A stretch of 64,000 nt of DNA from Cohnella kolymensis (GTDB lineage: Bacteria > Bacillota > Bacilli > Paenibacillales > Paenibacillaceae): the NCBI RefSeq assembly GCF_000829465.1, contig NZ_JXAL01000001.1, forward strand, positions 701,107-765,106. Reading direction: 5' to 3'. Below are positions 42,238 to 52,036 of this stretch, in pieces. The notes under the pieces were generated by a model, which did not search any database, was not told the DNA's origin, and saw nothing but the letters and a program-made list of their open reading frames with translations. The position numbers and the translations under genes were made by a program. Each line of letters opens with the position of its first letter. The stretch's first letter is position 1.

Positions 42238-43263
42238 TTAATCCCTTCGATAAGCTGATAGATGGAATGAGATTTTATTCTCACCGACAATACGATTGTT
42301 GTCGTTGATCACTTTCTGGCTGGAAAGACGGAGCATGTTGTTTATCGTTGATTGATTACTATAATCAATCTGTTGAAGAATACCCGCCACGATTAACGGC
42401 CATTCTTCTTCGGATCCGTCGCTTACTTTTAGCGCAAACCCTAAACGTTCGTTCTTTAAGCCGAAACAATAAATCCCCTTTGCTCCGCCCTTGGCAACAA
42501 TGTTCGGATCTTGCAGTAATGTTGAGCAGATTTGATCCGTTCCCCCGATCATCCGGCTTTGCTCGTTCATAATCCGGGTCAATGTCTGTACTGCTTTTCC
42601 TAGTGCCACATTCTCGATTAGATCTGGACATGCAAGTGTCATATAGGCTTGTGCAATATTTCTAAGAGGTAATGCAAATACCGGAACTCCGCAGCCATCT
42701 ACACCTAGGCTTATATGATCAGCCGGATATCCAGACATAATAGAAACTGTTTTCAATATTTCTTGCTGGGCGGCGTGTTCCCGTTCCCAATAGTTATCAA
42801 TTTCCACAGCCAGCAGTTTGCACAGTGACATGATGCCAAAATGCTTGCCCGAACAATTATGATAAATTTTTCGCTTTGGATGATCTGACTTGAATAGTCT
42901 GTCTCTGGCATCGGGGTTCAAAGGGTATGTGGGCAAACAGATCAAATTGTCTTCATTCAGTCCGACTTTTCGTGACAAGGACTCCAGCGCTTCAATATGA
43001 AACGGTTCCCCTCGATGTGATGCTCCCAATAATGCCAGTTCAATGTCCGTCAAATTATACTTTTCTTGAACCCCACGTTGAATAGAAGGAAGTGCTTGCA
43101 AAGGTTTGGCGGAAGAACGTAGATAAGTCAGTTGTTCCACGTCGCCGATCGAATACACCACCTCTCCTCTCTCGTTCACACCGCAAATTCTCCCGCTGTG
43201 AGTATTTTCAAGTACATTCCCTCGATATTCTTCTACTAAGGTTTCAATCATTTTTGTCGTCAC
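42238..43263 (-). CDS. Asparaginase of the Rhizobium etli type
   Basis: A 341-residue protein of the Asparaginase_II family (PF06089), unrelated to the E. coli enzymes: RSSAKPLQALP near the N-terminus, LGASHRGEPFHIEAL, HNCSGKHFGIM with the conserved Cys and Lys, and LGVDGCGVPVFALPL. It hydrolyses L-asparagine, or possibly a modified asparagine, to aspartate and ammonia. It sits directly after the ROK regulator and before the sugar importer, an unusual pairing suggesting a substrate that combines asparagine with a sugar. Confidence 0.88.
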   Translation of the reverse strand: MTTKMIETLVEEYRGNVLENTHSGRICGVNERGEVVYSIGDVEQLTYLRSSAKPLQALPSIQRGVQEKYNLTDIELALLGASHRGEPFHIEALESLSRKVGLNEDNLICLPTYPLNPDARDRLFKSDHPKRKIYHNCSGKHFGIMSLCKLLAVEIDNYWEREHAAQQEILKTVSIMSGYPADHISLGVDGCGVPVFALPLRNIAQAYMTLACPDLIENVALGKAVQTLTRIMNEQSRMIGGTDQICSTLLQDPNIVAKGGAKGIYCFGLKNERLGFALKVSDGSEEEWPLIVAGILQQIDYSNQSTINNMLRLSSQKVINDNNRIVGENKISFHLSAYRRD

Positions 43264-43279
43264 TCCCGTCTATAGATTA

Positions 43280-44441
43280 CTATTGTTCCAAGTATTTATT
43301 AGTGGCAAGTACACTGGCTCCGATCAGATTCGCCGATCCTCCGAGTTCGGAGCTGTAAATTTTAAAAGTGTCTTTATACGGCTCCCACACAAATTTATTG
43401 CACTGCTCCTCGATCATAGTGATCAGCTCGGGATAGCTTTCCACAAGGGAACCGCTTACGATAACCGAGTCCGGATTATACATACACACCGCGTTGCTGA
43501 TCATCATGCCACAATACATAACAGCCCGATTGATGATACTGCTCGCCCACGACTCCGTTTTACTCGCTTCAAACAGTTGATCGATGTTTTGTGTAGGGCT
43601 GAGTTTGTTTGCTTCCTGGATCAACGCCCAATCGGCAATATAAGTTTGCAAGCATCCCCGTCGGCCGCATTCGCAGAGAATACCATTAGGATCAATCGTT
43701 GTATGGCCAATTTCACCTGCACTATTCGATCCTCCCCTGAATACGTTTCCATTTACCATGAGAACTGACCCCACGCCGCTTCCAATTCCAATAAACAATG
43801 TGCTCTTTGAATTTTGGGCTGAGCCATAAGAGTATTCAGCAAGCGCTTTTACCTTCTGGTCATTGTCTATATAAACCGGTATACCCAATCTTTCTTCCAC
43901 TAATGATTTTAATTGTATGTTTTTCCAATTCATTTGCGCTGAGAACAGAGAGACACCTTCGTCAGAATTAATGACACCCGGCAGCCCAATTCCGACGGAG
44001 CAATATCTTGCCGCCTCATTTGCTGTTTTTTCAATCAAGGATAGTATCAGTGAACAAATTTGGTCGACAGCTTCGTTAGGGTCTGAATTGTTGACAGCAG
44101 TTGACTGGTGGATCTCAGTGATAGATTTTGCTGAGAAATCAAATATTGCGGCTTTTATGATTTCCCTATCGATCTCAACTCCAATTGTGAAAATAGCGCT
44201 GGGGTTGAGCTCCAAAAGTACGGCTTGCCTGCCGACACCAGAAGACGTCTGCCCTGTTTCCCGAACAAGTCCCTCATTAATCAATTCGGCGATAATCCTG
44301 CTGATCGAAGTGGCGCTCATCTTTGACAGCTTACTAAGCTGTGCACGTGATATCAGTCGGTGCACTTTGATTAAGTTCAGGATCATTTTTTTGTTTAGTT
44401 TTTTTGATAAGTTCCTGGTCGTGCTTTATTTGTTTCGCCAT
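43280..44441 (-). CDS. ROK family transcriptional regulator; N-terminus probably frameshifted
   Basis: A NagC/XylR-type repressor: a winged HTH (ISRAQLSKLSKMSATSISRII), then the ROK sugar-binding domain with IGIGSGVGSVL, GEIGHTTID and the zinc motif CECGRRGCLQ. An uninterrupted frame begins only at 44386, with no ribosome site. The ATG at 44441 has GGGGGAA upstream and encodes the missing helix (MAKQIKHDQELIKKTKQK). Its frame joins if one A is removed from the AAAAAAA at about 44389. It is the first gene of the catabolic cluster and likely its repressor. Confidence 0.85.
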
Positions 44442-44474
44442 ATGATAAATTCCCCCGGAAAAACTCGAATTCTA

Positions 44475-44508
44475 CAAAAAAATCACGAATCTTATGGGGA
44501 TTCGTGAT
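44475..44508 (-). terminator. Leader terminator or operator upstream of the ROK gene
   Basis: ATCACGAATC and GATTCGTGAT are perfect arms, followed by seven T on the minus strand. It lies between the promoter at 44556-44584 and the ROK start, so most transcripts would stop before the operon unless it is overcome. Confidence 0.7.
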
Positions 44509-44555
44509 GTCTTAGATGTGTATATTTAGTTATTTTCTCCAGTGGTGTTATTAAC

Positions 44556-44584
44556 ATAATAACTAAGGATCTAAAAACCGTCAA
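44556..44584 (-). promoter_or_regulatory. Promoter of the ROK-asparaginase-ABC cluster
   Basis: TTGACG (44584-44579), a 17-base spacer and TATTAT (44561-44556) on the minus strand. Confidence 0.7.
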
Positions 44585-44607
44585 TAACTCTTCTTACTAC
44601 TTTTAAA

Positions 44608-44647
44608 CAAAAAGATGCCTCGCCGACTTTACGGCATTAGGCACCTT
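44608..44647 (-). terminator. Terminator of the his operon
   Basis: AAGGTGCCT and AGGCATCTT arms with an inner GCCG/CGGC pair, followed by a T-run on the minus strand. Confidence 0.8.
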
Positions 44648-44664
44648 GGTATTATTAAATATGA

Positions 44665-45618
44665 TTACACTCCGGCGTTCTTGAACAATGTGCTGATGGA
44701 GCCGCCTTCCATAATAATTCGGGTGGCTTCAGCGAGCATCGGTGCTACGGTGATGACCTTAAACCTGGAAGAGTGGTGATCCGGAATCAGGATGGAATCC
44801 GTAACGACCACTTCCTTGATGTTCGGGTGATCCAGCTTCTCCAGCGCATTGCCTGAGAAAATCGGATGCGTGGCACATACATAGACATCTTCCGCGCCCC
44901 GCTCCTTCAACCCTTCCACGACATTCACGATGGTCGTGCCGGTATCGATCATATCTTCGATAATGATCGGCGTAGAGCCTGAGACATCCCCGATTACGTG
45001 CGTAATGACCGATTCATTATGCGCCGGACGTTTCTTGATCATGATCGCAAAAGGAGAATCCAGCTGGTTCGCCAGCTTCTCGGCTGTAGACGCGCGCCCG
45101 GCGTCCGGGGAAACGACGACGGGATTGATTATGTTCTTGGATTTCAGGTAGTCGCTGATCAAATCCAGAGCAGTCAGATGATCGACCGGTATATTGAAAA
45201 ATCCCTGAATCGCAGGGGCATGAAGATCGATGGATATAATCCGGGTTGCGCCTACCGTCGTCAAGACGTCAGCGACCATCTTGGCGGATATCGGCTCGCG
45301 AGGCGCAGCCTTCCTCTCCTGTCTGGCGTAACCGTAATACGGCAGCACGACGTTAATCGTCCGGGCGGAAGCCCGTTTAGCCGCGTCGATCATGACCAGC
45401 AGCTCGACAAAATGTTCATTGATCGGATGAGATAAGGACTGGATAAGGAAAACATCGCAATTACGAATGGACTCCTCATAGTGAACATAGACTTCTCCGC
45501 TTTTAAATCGGGAAAGCTTGATTTTCCCCAGCGGAGTGTTCAGGTGCTCGGCAATTTTTCCTGCCAAGACCGGATTGGAAGATCCCGAAAAGATACGAAG
45601 CTTTTTACTGCTATACAT
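44665..45618 (-). CDS. prs: Ribose-phosphate pyrophosphokinase at the end of the his operon
   Basis: A 317-residue PRPP synthetase: MYSSKKLRIFSGSSNP, RFKSGEVYVHYEES, PYYGYARQERKAAPREPISA and the PRPP-binding loop IIEDMIDTGTTIV. It differs noticeably from the house-keeping Prs (for instance HYEESIRNC where IEESVRGC is usual), so it is probably a second copy. PRPP is the first substrate of histidine synthesis (HisG), which explains its place after hisJ. The ATG at 45618 follows GGAGGGG. Confidence 0.92.
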   Translation of the reverse strand: MYSSKKLRIFSGSSNPVLAGKIAEHLNTPLGKIKLSRFKSGEVYVHYEESIRNCDVFLIQSLSHPINEHFVELLVMIDAAKRASARTINVVLPYYGYARQERKAAPREPISAKMVADVLTTVGATRIISIDLHAPAIQGFFNIPVDHLTALDLISDYLKSKNIINPVVVSPDAGRASTAEKLANQLDSPFAIMIKKRPAHNESVITHVIGDVSGSTPIIIEDMIDTGTTIVNVVEGLKERGAEDVYVCATHPIFSGNALEKLDHPNIKEVVVTDSILIPDHHSSRFKVITVAPMLAEATRIIMEGGSISTLFKNAGV

Positions 45619-45711
45619 GTGCCCCTCCAAATTTTCGGCTCTGCCACAGTTTTTATCTCTACGTGTCGAAAACCGTCACTTTGTACTCATTATACATGAC
45701 AAGAGGCTCAT

Positions 45712-46518
45712 TTATAAAGGTGCTTGCTGCCGTTTGCGGCCTGTAAATGTGGCGATATGAGTAAAACCTGCGTTTTTCAGCATGGCTTCGGCCTCATCCC
45801 CTTTTTGGGCCACTCGATCCGGATGGTGTGCGTCAGAGCCGAACGTAATCGGAATATCATAGGCTCTAGCTCTCTCCAGCATTCTTCGCGAGGGATACAT
45901 TTCCTTAGCAGCCGTATGGATACCCGCCGCATTCAACTCAATGGCCAGCCCATTCTTAGCAACAGCAGCCAGCGCACGGTCTTCCAATTCTGTGGTATCT
46001 TCCTCGGGCCGGTAGCCGAATCGCTTGATCGCGTCGATATGGCCGATAAAATCATACAGACCGGCAGCCGCCGCTTTCTGAACCGCATCGTAATACTGCT
46101 CATAGACTTCTATAACGCTCCGGCCTTCCCATTGGTGAACCTGGCGGAAATCCGTGACGTCCCATGTCCCGAGAAAATGAACGGATCCGATGACATAGTC
46201 CCAAGGGTATGCATGAACAAAATCCGCGATCTTTTCCTCGTAACCCTCGATATAATCGCCTTCAAGGCCCACTCGAATCGCTATTTTGTCTTTATATTTT
46301 TCTTTAAGGGTCAGGCATTCCTCCACATATCGGGGCAGCTCTTCCATCGGCATCGCCATCTCAGGATAATAGTCAGCCGGATCAACATGCAGAAGCGGCA
46401 TATGATCCGATAAGCCGATATGGGTCAACCCCTTGGCGATCGCGCTCTGTACATATTCCTCAAGAGAACCGACGGCATGTCCGCACCTGTAATGATGGGT
46501 ATGGTAATCAATCCGCAT
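45712..46518 (-). CDS. hisJ: Histidinol-phosphatase, PHP type
   Basis: A 268-residue PHP-domain phosphatase removing phosphate from histidinol phosphate. Metal-binding motifs are DYHTHHYRCGHA, LSDHMP, GLEGDYIEG, GSVHFL, GHIDAIKRFG and GSDAHHPDRV. The ATG at 46518 was chosen because AGGTGG covers the apparent earlier GTG. It follows hisIE by nine bases. Confidence 0.93.
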   Translation of the reverse strand: MRIDYHTHHYRCGHAVGSLEEYVQSAIAKGLTHIGLSDHMPLLHVDPADYYPEMAMPMEELPRYVEECLTLKEKYKDKIAIRVGLEGDYIEGYEEKIADFVHAYPWDYVIGSVHFLGTWDVTDFRQVHQWEGRSVIEVYEQYYDAVQKAAAAGLYDFIGHIDAIKRFGYRPEEDTTELEDRALAAVAKNGLAIELNAAGIHTAAKEMYPSRRMLERARAYDIPITFGSDAHHPDRVAQKGDEAEAMLKNAGFTHIATFTGRKRQQAPL

Positions 46519-46527
46519 AGCCGCCAC

Positions 46528-47196
46528 CTAGTCTTTCTTCACGGGCTTGCGATGGCGGAACTCCAATTCCCCCAACACCGCATCGAAAGGAATGTCCTGC
46601 TCCTTAAGGAGCACCATCAGGTGGAAAATGAGGTCGGCCGCCTCAGCGCGCAGTTCTGCCGCATCACGATTCTTCCCGGCAATGATCACTTCGGCCGTTT
46701 CTTCTCCGACCTTCTTGAGGATCTTGTCTATACCTTTGTCGAAAAGATAAGTCGTATAAGCTCCTTCGGGGCGCTCGGCATGCCGCTGTGCAATGGTTGC
46801 TTCCAGCCGGCTGAGCGGTCCAAAGCGATCGTCAGCGGCGGAAACGGCAGGGGACGCGCCTTCGACTTCTGTGAAGAAGCAGCTGTACGCGCCCGTATGA
46901 CATGCCGGTCCGCTCTGCCGCACCTTGACGAGCAATGTGTCGCTATCGCAATCGTAATGCAGGGACACGATTTGTTGAGTATTGCCGCTTGTCGCGCCTT
47001 TGTTCCATAGCTCTTGCCGAGAACGGCTCCAAAACCAGGTTTGGCCGCTTTCCAGCGATTTCTGCAAAGACTCCCGGTTCATATACGCCAGCATGAGCAC
47101 TTCTTTGCTGACTGCGTCTTGAACGACAGCAGGCACCAGCCCGTCCGCGTTCCAAGAGATTTGTTCCCCTAAACTCCGGTCTTCAGAAGGTTTCAT
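46528..47196 (-). CDS. hisIE: Bifunctional phosphoribosyl-AMP cyclohydrolase / phosphoribosyl-ATP pyrophosphatase
   Basis: A 222-residue fusion. The N-terminal HisI half has [33 protein letters not shown] and the zinc cysteine GPACHTG. The C-terminal HisE half (from about residue 125) has [12 protein letters not shown] and [14 protein letters not shown]. It catalyses steps 2 and 3 of histidine synthesis. The start overlaps the hisF stop by four bases. Confidence 0.96.
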   Translation of the reverse strand: MKPSEDRSLGEQISWNADGLVPAVVQDAVSKEVLMLAYMNRESLQKSLESGQTWFWSRSRQELWNKGATSGNTQQIVSLHYDCDSDTLLVKVRQSGPACHTGAYSCFFTEVEGASPAVSAADDRFGPLSRLEATIAQRHAERPEGAYTTYLFDKGIDKILKKVGEETAEVIIAGKNRDAAELRAEAADLIFHLMVLLKEQDIPFDAVLGELEFRHRKPVKKD

Positions 47197-47951
47197 CGAA
47201 CGTTCACTCCTTTACTGCGCAGCGTATCCTTAACCTCGTGAACCGTTACCTCTTTATAGTGGAAAATGCTGGCGGCAAGCGCCGCATCTGCGTGCCCTTC
47301 CGCAAACACCTCAGCGAAGTGCCCGGCACTCCCGGCGCCGCCCGATGCGATAACCGGAACGCCGACAGCGCTCGATACGGCTCGAGTGAGCGCCAGGTCA
47401 AAGCCGTCTTTCGTGCCGTCCGCATCCATGCTCGTCAGCAGAAGTTCCCCCGCTCCGCGCCGCTCCGCTTCTTGCGCCCAAGCGAGCGCCCGGATGCCGG
47501 TGGAATTGCGGCCGCCGTGGGTGAATACTTCCCATTCGCCCCACTCCGCATTAAATTTGGCGTCGATCGCAACGACGATACACTGCGCTCCGAACGTGCG
47601 CGCACCGTCGTTAATAAGCTGGGGATTGCGGATGGCTGCCGTATTGATTCCGATTTTGTCGGCACCCGCACGCAGCAGCCGCTTCATATCCTCCACTGCC
47701 GAAATGCCGCCGCCGACGGTAAGCGGGATCGTAATCTCACCGGCTGTGCGCCGCACCACATCGATCATAGTCGTACGGCCTTCAACCGATGCGGATATGT
47801 CCAAGAACACCAGCTCGTCGGCACCTTCCCGATCGTAGAGAGAGGCCAGCTCGACAGGATCTCCGGCATCGCGCAAGTTCTCGAAATTAACACCTTTCAC
47901 AACCCGGCCGTCTTTGACGTCCAGGCAAGGAATTATTCTTTTAGCCAGCAT
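47193..47951 (-). CDS. hisF: Imidazole glycerol phosphate synthase, cyclase subunit
   Basis: A 252-residue half-barrel-repeat TIM barrel: [47 protein letters not shown] and VIASGGAGS. It works with HisH, which supplies ammonia, to form IGP and AICAR. Four-base overlap with hisIE. Confidence 0.97.
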   Translation of the reverse strand: MLAKRIIPCLDVKDGRVVKGVNFENLRDAGDPVELASLYDREGADELVFLDISASVEGRTTMIDVVRRTAGEITIPLTVGGGISAVEDMKRLLRAGADKIGINTAAIRNPQLINDGARTFGAQCIVVAIDAKFNAEWGEWEVFTHGGRNSTGIRALAWAQEAERRGAGELLLTSMDADGTKDGFDLALTRAVSSAVGVPVIASGGAGSAGHFAEVFAEGHADAALAASIFHYKEVTVHEVKDTLRSKGVNVR

Positions 47952-47972
47952 GAGGGCTCGGCACCTTCCTTC

Positions 47973-48707
47973 TCAGTTCCCATACTTCTTGACCGCATCG
48001 GCAAGATCGATGCTGCCCGTATAGAGCGCTTTGCCTACAATCGCGCCGCCGATGCCTTCCGCCGCATGTGCCGCGAGCCGTTCCAAATCTTCCGGCTTGC
48101 TTACGCCTCCGGAAGCGATAACCGTGCGGCCGGATACTTGAGCAAGCGAAAGAATAGCCTCTACATTCGGGCCGCCCATCATTCCGTCCCGGGAGATATC
48201 CGTAAAAATGAAGGTTTGTGCGCCTTCCGCCGCCAGCTGCACTGCCAGCTCCTCCGCTTTAACCTCTGAGGTTTCCAGCCAGCCTCTCGTCGCGACCAGA
48301 CCGTTGCGGGCATCGATGCCGATGGCGATGGAATCCCCATATTTATTTAACACCCGGGAGACGAAAGCCCGATCTTCGATCGCTGCCGTCCCCAGAATAA
48401 CACGAGTCACTCCTAAGCCTAACAAACGCTCAATATCCTCATCACGTCTCAGCCCGCCGCCGACTTGCACCGGTACACTAACGGCATTGGCAATCCGGCC
48501 GATCAGCTCGTCGTTCACCGGATGTCCGGCTTTCGCTCCGTCCAGATCGACCAGATGAATCCACTCGCCTCCCTGCGCTTCCCAATCCCGGGCCGCGGAG
48601 ACAGGGTCATCGTTATAAATCGTTTCCTGATTATAGTCGCCTTGAATCAAGCGCACGCATTTGCCGCCGCGGATATCGATGGCGGGATAGATAATAAAAT
48701 TGGACAT
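47973..48707 (-). CDS. hisA: ProFAR isomerase
   Basis: A 244-residue TIM barrel isomerising ProFAR to PRFAR: YPAIDIRGGKCVRLIQGDY, LVDLDGAKAG, QVGGGLRRDEDI, IGIDARNGLVATRGW and VIASGGVSK. The ATG at 48707 (MSNFIIYP) follows GGAGG at ten bases; the codon at 48716 overlaps less well. About 150 bases separate it from hisH, with no recognisable feature there. Confidence 0.96.
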   Translation of the reverse strand: MSNFIIYPAIDIRGGKCVRLIQGDYNQETIYNDDPVSAARDWEAQGGEWIHLVDLDGAKAGHPVNDELIGRIANAVSVPVQVGGGLRRDEDIERLLGLGVTRVILGTAAIEDRAFVSRVLNKYGDSIAIGIDARNGLVATRGWLETSEVKAEELAVQLAAEGAQTFIFTDISRDGMMGGPNVEAILSLAQVSGRTVIASGGVSKPEDLERLAAHAAEGIGGAIVGKALYTGSIDLADAVKKYGN

Positions 48708-48858
48708 TCTGCGCAAACCTCCGTGAACAAACGAATCTTCTTTTACCGATATCCCCGTCGATCAGAACAAAGCGATGCCGCATTTTCTCCTGAGTGAAAG
48801 GGATTTCGGCAAAAGGGACGTTAACATGATATAAGCAGCTGTACCGGCGCTTCCGGGG

Positions 48859-49467
48859 TTACCTTGATTCGGTGAGCTCAACAAACCGCCGCAGCAGCGC
48901 CATGCCGAGCTCCCCGCTTTTCTCGGGGTGAAACTGCATACCGAACACCGATCCCCGGCCGACGATAGCCGTCACCTGCTGGTAATAGTCGGCTGTAGCC
49001 AGCAAGTCTTCCTTTCGATCCGGCAGAGCGTGATAGGAATGAACGAAGTAGACATGGCCTTGCTCCAGCCCTTCGAACAGGGGGCTAGGCTGCTTGAACT
49101 CGAGTTCATTCCAGCCCATATGCGGAACTTTATAATCTCCTTGAAAGCGAACGACACGACCCGGCAGTAAATCCAATCCTTCATGACGGCCATGCTCTTC
49201 ACTTTCCGTGAATAACAACTGCATGCCGAGACAAATGCCCAGCAGCGGCTTGCCTGATGCCACATACGTCTTGACAGTTTCCTCAAGCCCCGTGCCGCGC
49301 AGGTTGGCCATGGCATCGCCGAAAGCGCCGACTCCGGGAAGAATGACCCCGTCCGCTGACAGAATGCGATCCTTGTCGGAAGTCACCGCGGCTTCACAGC
49401 CAAGCCTCTCAACGGCTTTGCTCACACTGTGCAGGTTGCCCATGCCGTAGTCGACAATGGCGATCAC
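48859..49467 (-). CDS. hisH: Imidazole glycerol phosphate synthase, glutamine amidotransferase subunit
   Basis: A 202-residue class I glutaminase: IVDYGMGNLHSV, oxyanion loop PGVGAFGDAM, nucleophile in GICLGMQLLF and the His/Glu pair in GMQFHPEKSG. It feeds ammonia to HisF. It starts on the base before the hisB stop. Confidence 0.96.
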   Translation of the reverse strand: MIAIVDYGMGNLHSVSKAVERLGCEAAVTSDKDRILSADGVILPGVGAFGDAMANLRGTGLEETVKTYVASGKPLLGICLGMQLLFTESEEHGRHEGLDLLPGRVVRFQGDYKVPHMGWNELEFKQPSPLFEGLEQGHVYFVHSYHALPDRKEDLLATADYYQQVTAIVGRGSVFGMQFHPEKSGELGMALLRRFVELTESR

Positions 49468-50067
49468 TTACAGCACTCCTTTCGTCGAAGGCACGCCCTT
49501 CACACGAGGATCGATCGACGTAGCCTCGTCAAGAGCACGTCCGAGAGCCTTAAACACCGCTTCAATCATATGGTGTGTATTGCGTCCGTAATGCACGATG
49601 ACATGCAACGTAATGCGGGCTTCCAATGCCAGCTTCCACAGAAACTCGTGCACCAGCTCGACGGAGAAGCTTCCTACTGCTGCAGACGGAAACTCGCCCC
49701 GCAATTCAAAATGAGGACGATTGCTCACATCGATTACCACTTGAGCGAGCGCTTCGTCCATGGGAACGAATACGCTGGCGTAACGCTTGATGCCTGATTT
49801 GTCGCCCAAAGCTTCACGCAGCACTTGACCCAGACAGATTCCGATATCCTCCACCGTGTGGTGATCGTCGATATCCACATCGCCGCGCGCTTCGACATTG
49901 AGATCGAATTGACCGTGCTTCGCGAACAAGTCCAGCATGTGGTTCAGAAAAGGCACATCCGTTTCGATAGCTGCCGTTCCGGAGCCGTCTATACCGAGCG
50001 ACAGCTTAATGTCCGTTTCGTTCGTCTTGCGGGATACTTCCGCTATGCGTCCTTGATTTTGGCTCAT
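49468..50067 (-). CDS. hisB: Imidazoleglycerol-phosphate dehydratase
   Basis: A 199-residue manganese enzyme, monofunctional as usual in Firmicutes: VPFLNHMLDLFAKHG, DDHHTVEDIGI, GRNTHHMIEAVFKALG. It dehydrates IGP to imidazole acetol phosphate. Its ATG overlaps the hisD stop by one base (TAATG). Confidence 0.97.
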   Translation of the reverse strand: MSQNQGRIAEVSRKTNETDIKLSLGIDGSGTAAIETDVPFLNHMLDLFAKHGQFDLNVEARGDVDIDDHHTVEDIGICLGQVLREALGDKSGIKRYASVFVPMDEALAQVVIDVSNRPHFELRGEFPSAAVGSFSVELVHEFLWKLALEARITLHVIVHYGRNTHHMIEAVFKALGRALDEATSIDPRVKGVPSTKGVL

Positions 50068-51353
50068 TATGATTTCCTGCCTTCCAATCGAATTTCCACC
50101 GCTCGGGCGTGTGCTTCCAGCCCTTCATGCCGGGCCAGCGTTGCAATGCCGGAGGCGTCCCTAAGCAGAGCTTCCTTACTGTATCGGATCAAGCTGGATT
50201 TTTTCAGAAAATCATCCACATTAAGCGGTGAGGAAAAGCGTGCGGTGCCGTTGGTCGGCAGTATATGGTTCGGTCCCGCGAAATAATCGCCGACCGGCTC
50301 GGAGCTGTAAGGTCCGAGGAATATCGCGCCTGCGTTCTCAATCCGGCCAAGCAGGGCAAGCGGATCCTCAGTGATCACTTCCAGATGCTCAGGCGCGAGC
50401 TTGTTCACCACATCGATACCCTCTTCCAAACTGTCCACCAGAACAATAGCGCCATATTGCTCCAACGAACTCCTCGCGATATCCGCTCGCGGCAGCGTAG
50501 CCACCTGCCGCTCAAGCTCCGCCGTTACCGCGTCGGCTAACCCTTGCGACGGCGTGACCAGCACCGCCGACGCCATCTCATCGTGCTCCGCTTGCGACAG
50601 CATATCCGCGGCCACGTACCGCGGATCCGCACTGTCGTCCGCCAGCACGGCAATCTCGCTCGGGCCCGCGATGCTGTCGATGTCTACCGCGCCGAACACG
50701 GCGCGTTTCGCCAACGCCACATAGATGTTGCCGGGCCCGCAAATCTTGTCGACGGCAGGTATGCTCGCCGTCCCGTAAGCCAGCGCCGCGACCGCCTGCG
50801 CGCCTCCGACCCGGTACATCTCCGTCACCCCCGCTTCAGCGGCCGCTACCAGAATGTACGGGTCGATCCCCTGCCGTCCGCCCGTGGCCGGCGGCGTGAC
50901 GAGTACAATTTCAGGCACGCCCGCTACCTTGGCGGGAAGAACGTTCATGAGCACCGACGAGGGGTACGCCGCTTTGCCTCCCGGCACATACAGTCCGACC
51001 CGCTTCAGCGGGCGGATTACCATGCCCAGCATCGTCCCGTCCGGCGAGACATCCATCCATGTGCCCCGCTTTTGCTTCTCATGGAAAGCCGTAATGTTAG
51101 CCGCCGCTTGGCGAAGCGCCGACACGAACTCCGCTTCCACGAGCTCATAGGCCCCCATGATCTCTTCTTCCGGCACCCGAAGCTGATCTGCCGTCAGTGA
51201 CACTTTATCGAAGGAAGCTGTATAACGCAGCAGCGCAGCGTCCCCCTCAAGGCGAACAGCTTCGACGATTTCCTTAACTGCGGCGTTCTGTTCCGGCGTG
51301 CCGTATTCGCTCTCACGTTCAAGCCGGAAACCGTCCGCTTTACCGATGTACAT
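50067..51353 (-). CDS. hisD: Histidinol dehydrogenase
   Basis: A 428-residue zinc enzyme performing the last two NAD-dependent oxidations of histidine synthesis. Family motifs: [58 protein letters not shown] and [16 protein letters not shown]. It starts 44 bases after hisG. Confidence 0.97.
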   Translation of the reverse strand: MYIGKADGFRLERESEYGTPEQNAAVKEIVEAVRLEGDAALLRYTASFDKVSLTADQLRVPEEEIMGAYELVEAEFVSALRQAAANITAFHEKQKRGTWMDVSPDGTMLGMVIRPLKRVGLYVPGGKAAYPSSVLMNVLPAKVAGVPEIVLVTPPATGGRQGIDPYILVAAAEAGVTEMYRVGGAQAVAALAYGTASIPAVDKICGPGNIYVALAKRAVFGAVDIDSIAGPSEIAVLADDSADPRYVAADMLSQAEHDEMASAVLVTPSQGLADAVTAELERQVATLPRADIARSSLEQYGAIVLVDSLEEGIDVVNKLAPEHLEVITEDPLALLGRIENAGAIFLGPYSSEPVGDYFAGPNHILPTNGTARFSSPLNVDDFLKKSSLIRYSKEALLRDASGIATLARHEGLEAHARAVEIRLEGRKS

Positions 51354-51397
51354 CCGAATATCCTCCCATCCGCCCGAACCATTTTACCGGCCGCAAG

Positions 51398-52036
51398 TCA
51401 GCTTCCCGCAGGAACCGCTTGTCCCAAGCGGTCGCATAACGCCTGAATCGCATGATTTTTCAGCCTGTAGCTCACTCTGTTCGCAATCAAGCGGCTGGTC
51501 ACCTGGAACAACGTCTCCATCTCGACCAAGCCGTTTTCCTTTAAGGTCTTTCCTGTCTCCACCATATCCACAATCCGGTCGGCTAAGCCGATCAGCGGCG
51601 CAAGTTCGATGGAACCGTTCAGCTTGATCACTTCCACTTGCTGGCCCCGCTCCCGGAAATACTGGGAGGCGACGTTCGGATATTTGGTCGCCACCCGAGG
51701 ATTGATCTCCGGCTTCCAATCCGGCAATCCGATGACCGACATGCGGCACCTGGCGATACCCAGATCGAGAAGCTCGTAGACGTCTTTGTTCTCTTCCATC
51801 AGAACGTCTTTGCCCACGATGCCGATGTCTGCAACGCCATATTCAACATAAGTCGGTACATCGACGGGCTTTGCCAGAATAAACTCCATGTTCGCTTCCG
51901 CCACCGGTATAATCAGCCGCCGGGTATCGTCGAAATCCTCGGGAATGCTCAGACCTGCTTCCCTGAACAGCTTGCTGGCCTGCTTATATATGCGCCCTTT
52001 GGGCATCGCAACCTTCAATACGCCGGTATCCGTCAT
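51398..52036 (-). CDS. hisG: ATP phosphoribosyltransferase, short form
   Basis: A 212-residue catalytic subunit of the first, feedback-controlled step: [25 protein letters not shown] and the PRPP loop [20 protein letters not shown]. It lacks the C-terminal regulatory domain and therefore depends on HisZ, encoded just before it with a four-base overlap. Confidence 0.96.
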   Translation of the reverse strand: MTDTGVLKVAMPKGRIYKQASKLFREAGLSIPEDFDDTRRLIIPVAEANMEFILAKPVDVPTYVEYGVADIGIVGKDVLMEENKDVYELLDLGIARCRMSVIGLPDWKPEINPRVATKYPNVASQYFRERGQQVEVIKLNGSIELAPLIGLADRIVDMVETGKTLKENGLVEMETLFQVTSRLIANRVSYRLKNHAIQALCDRLGQAVPAGS

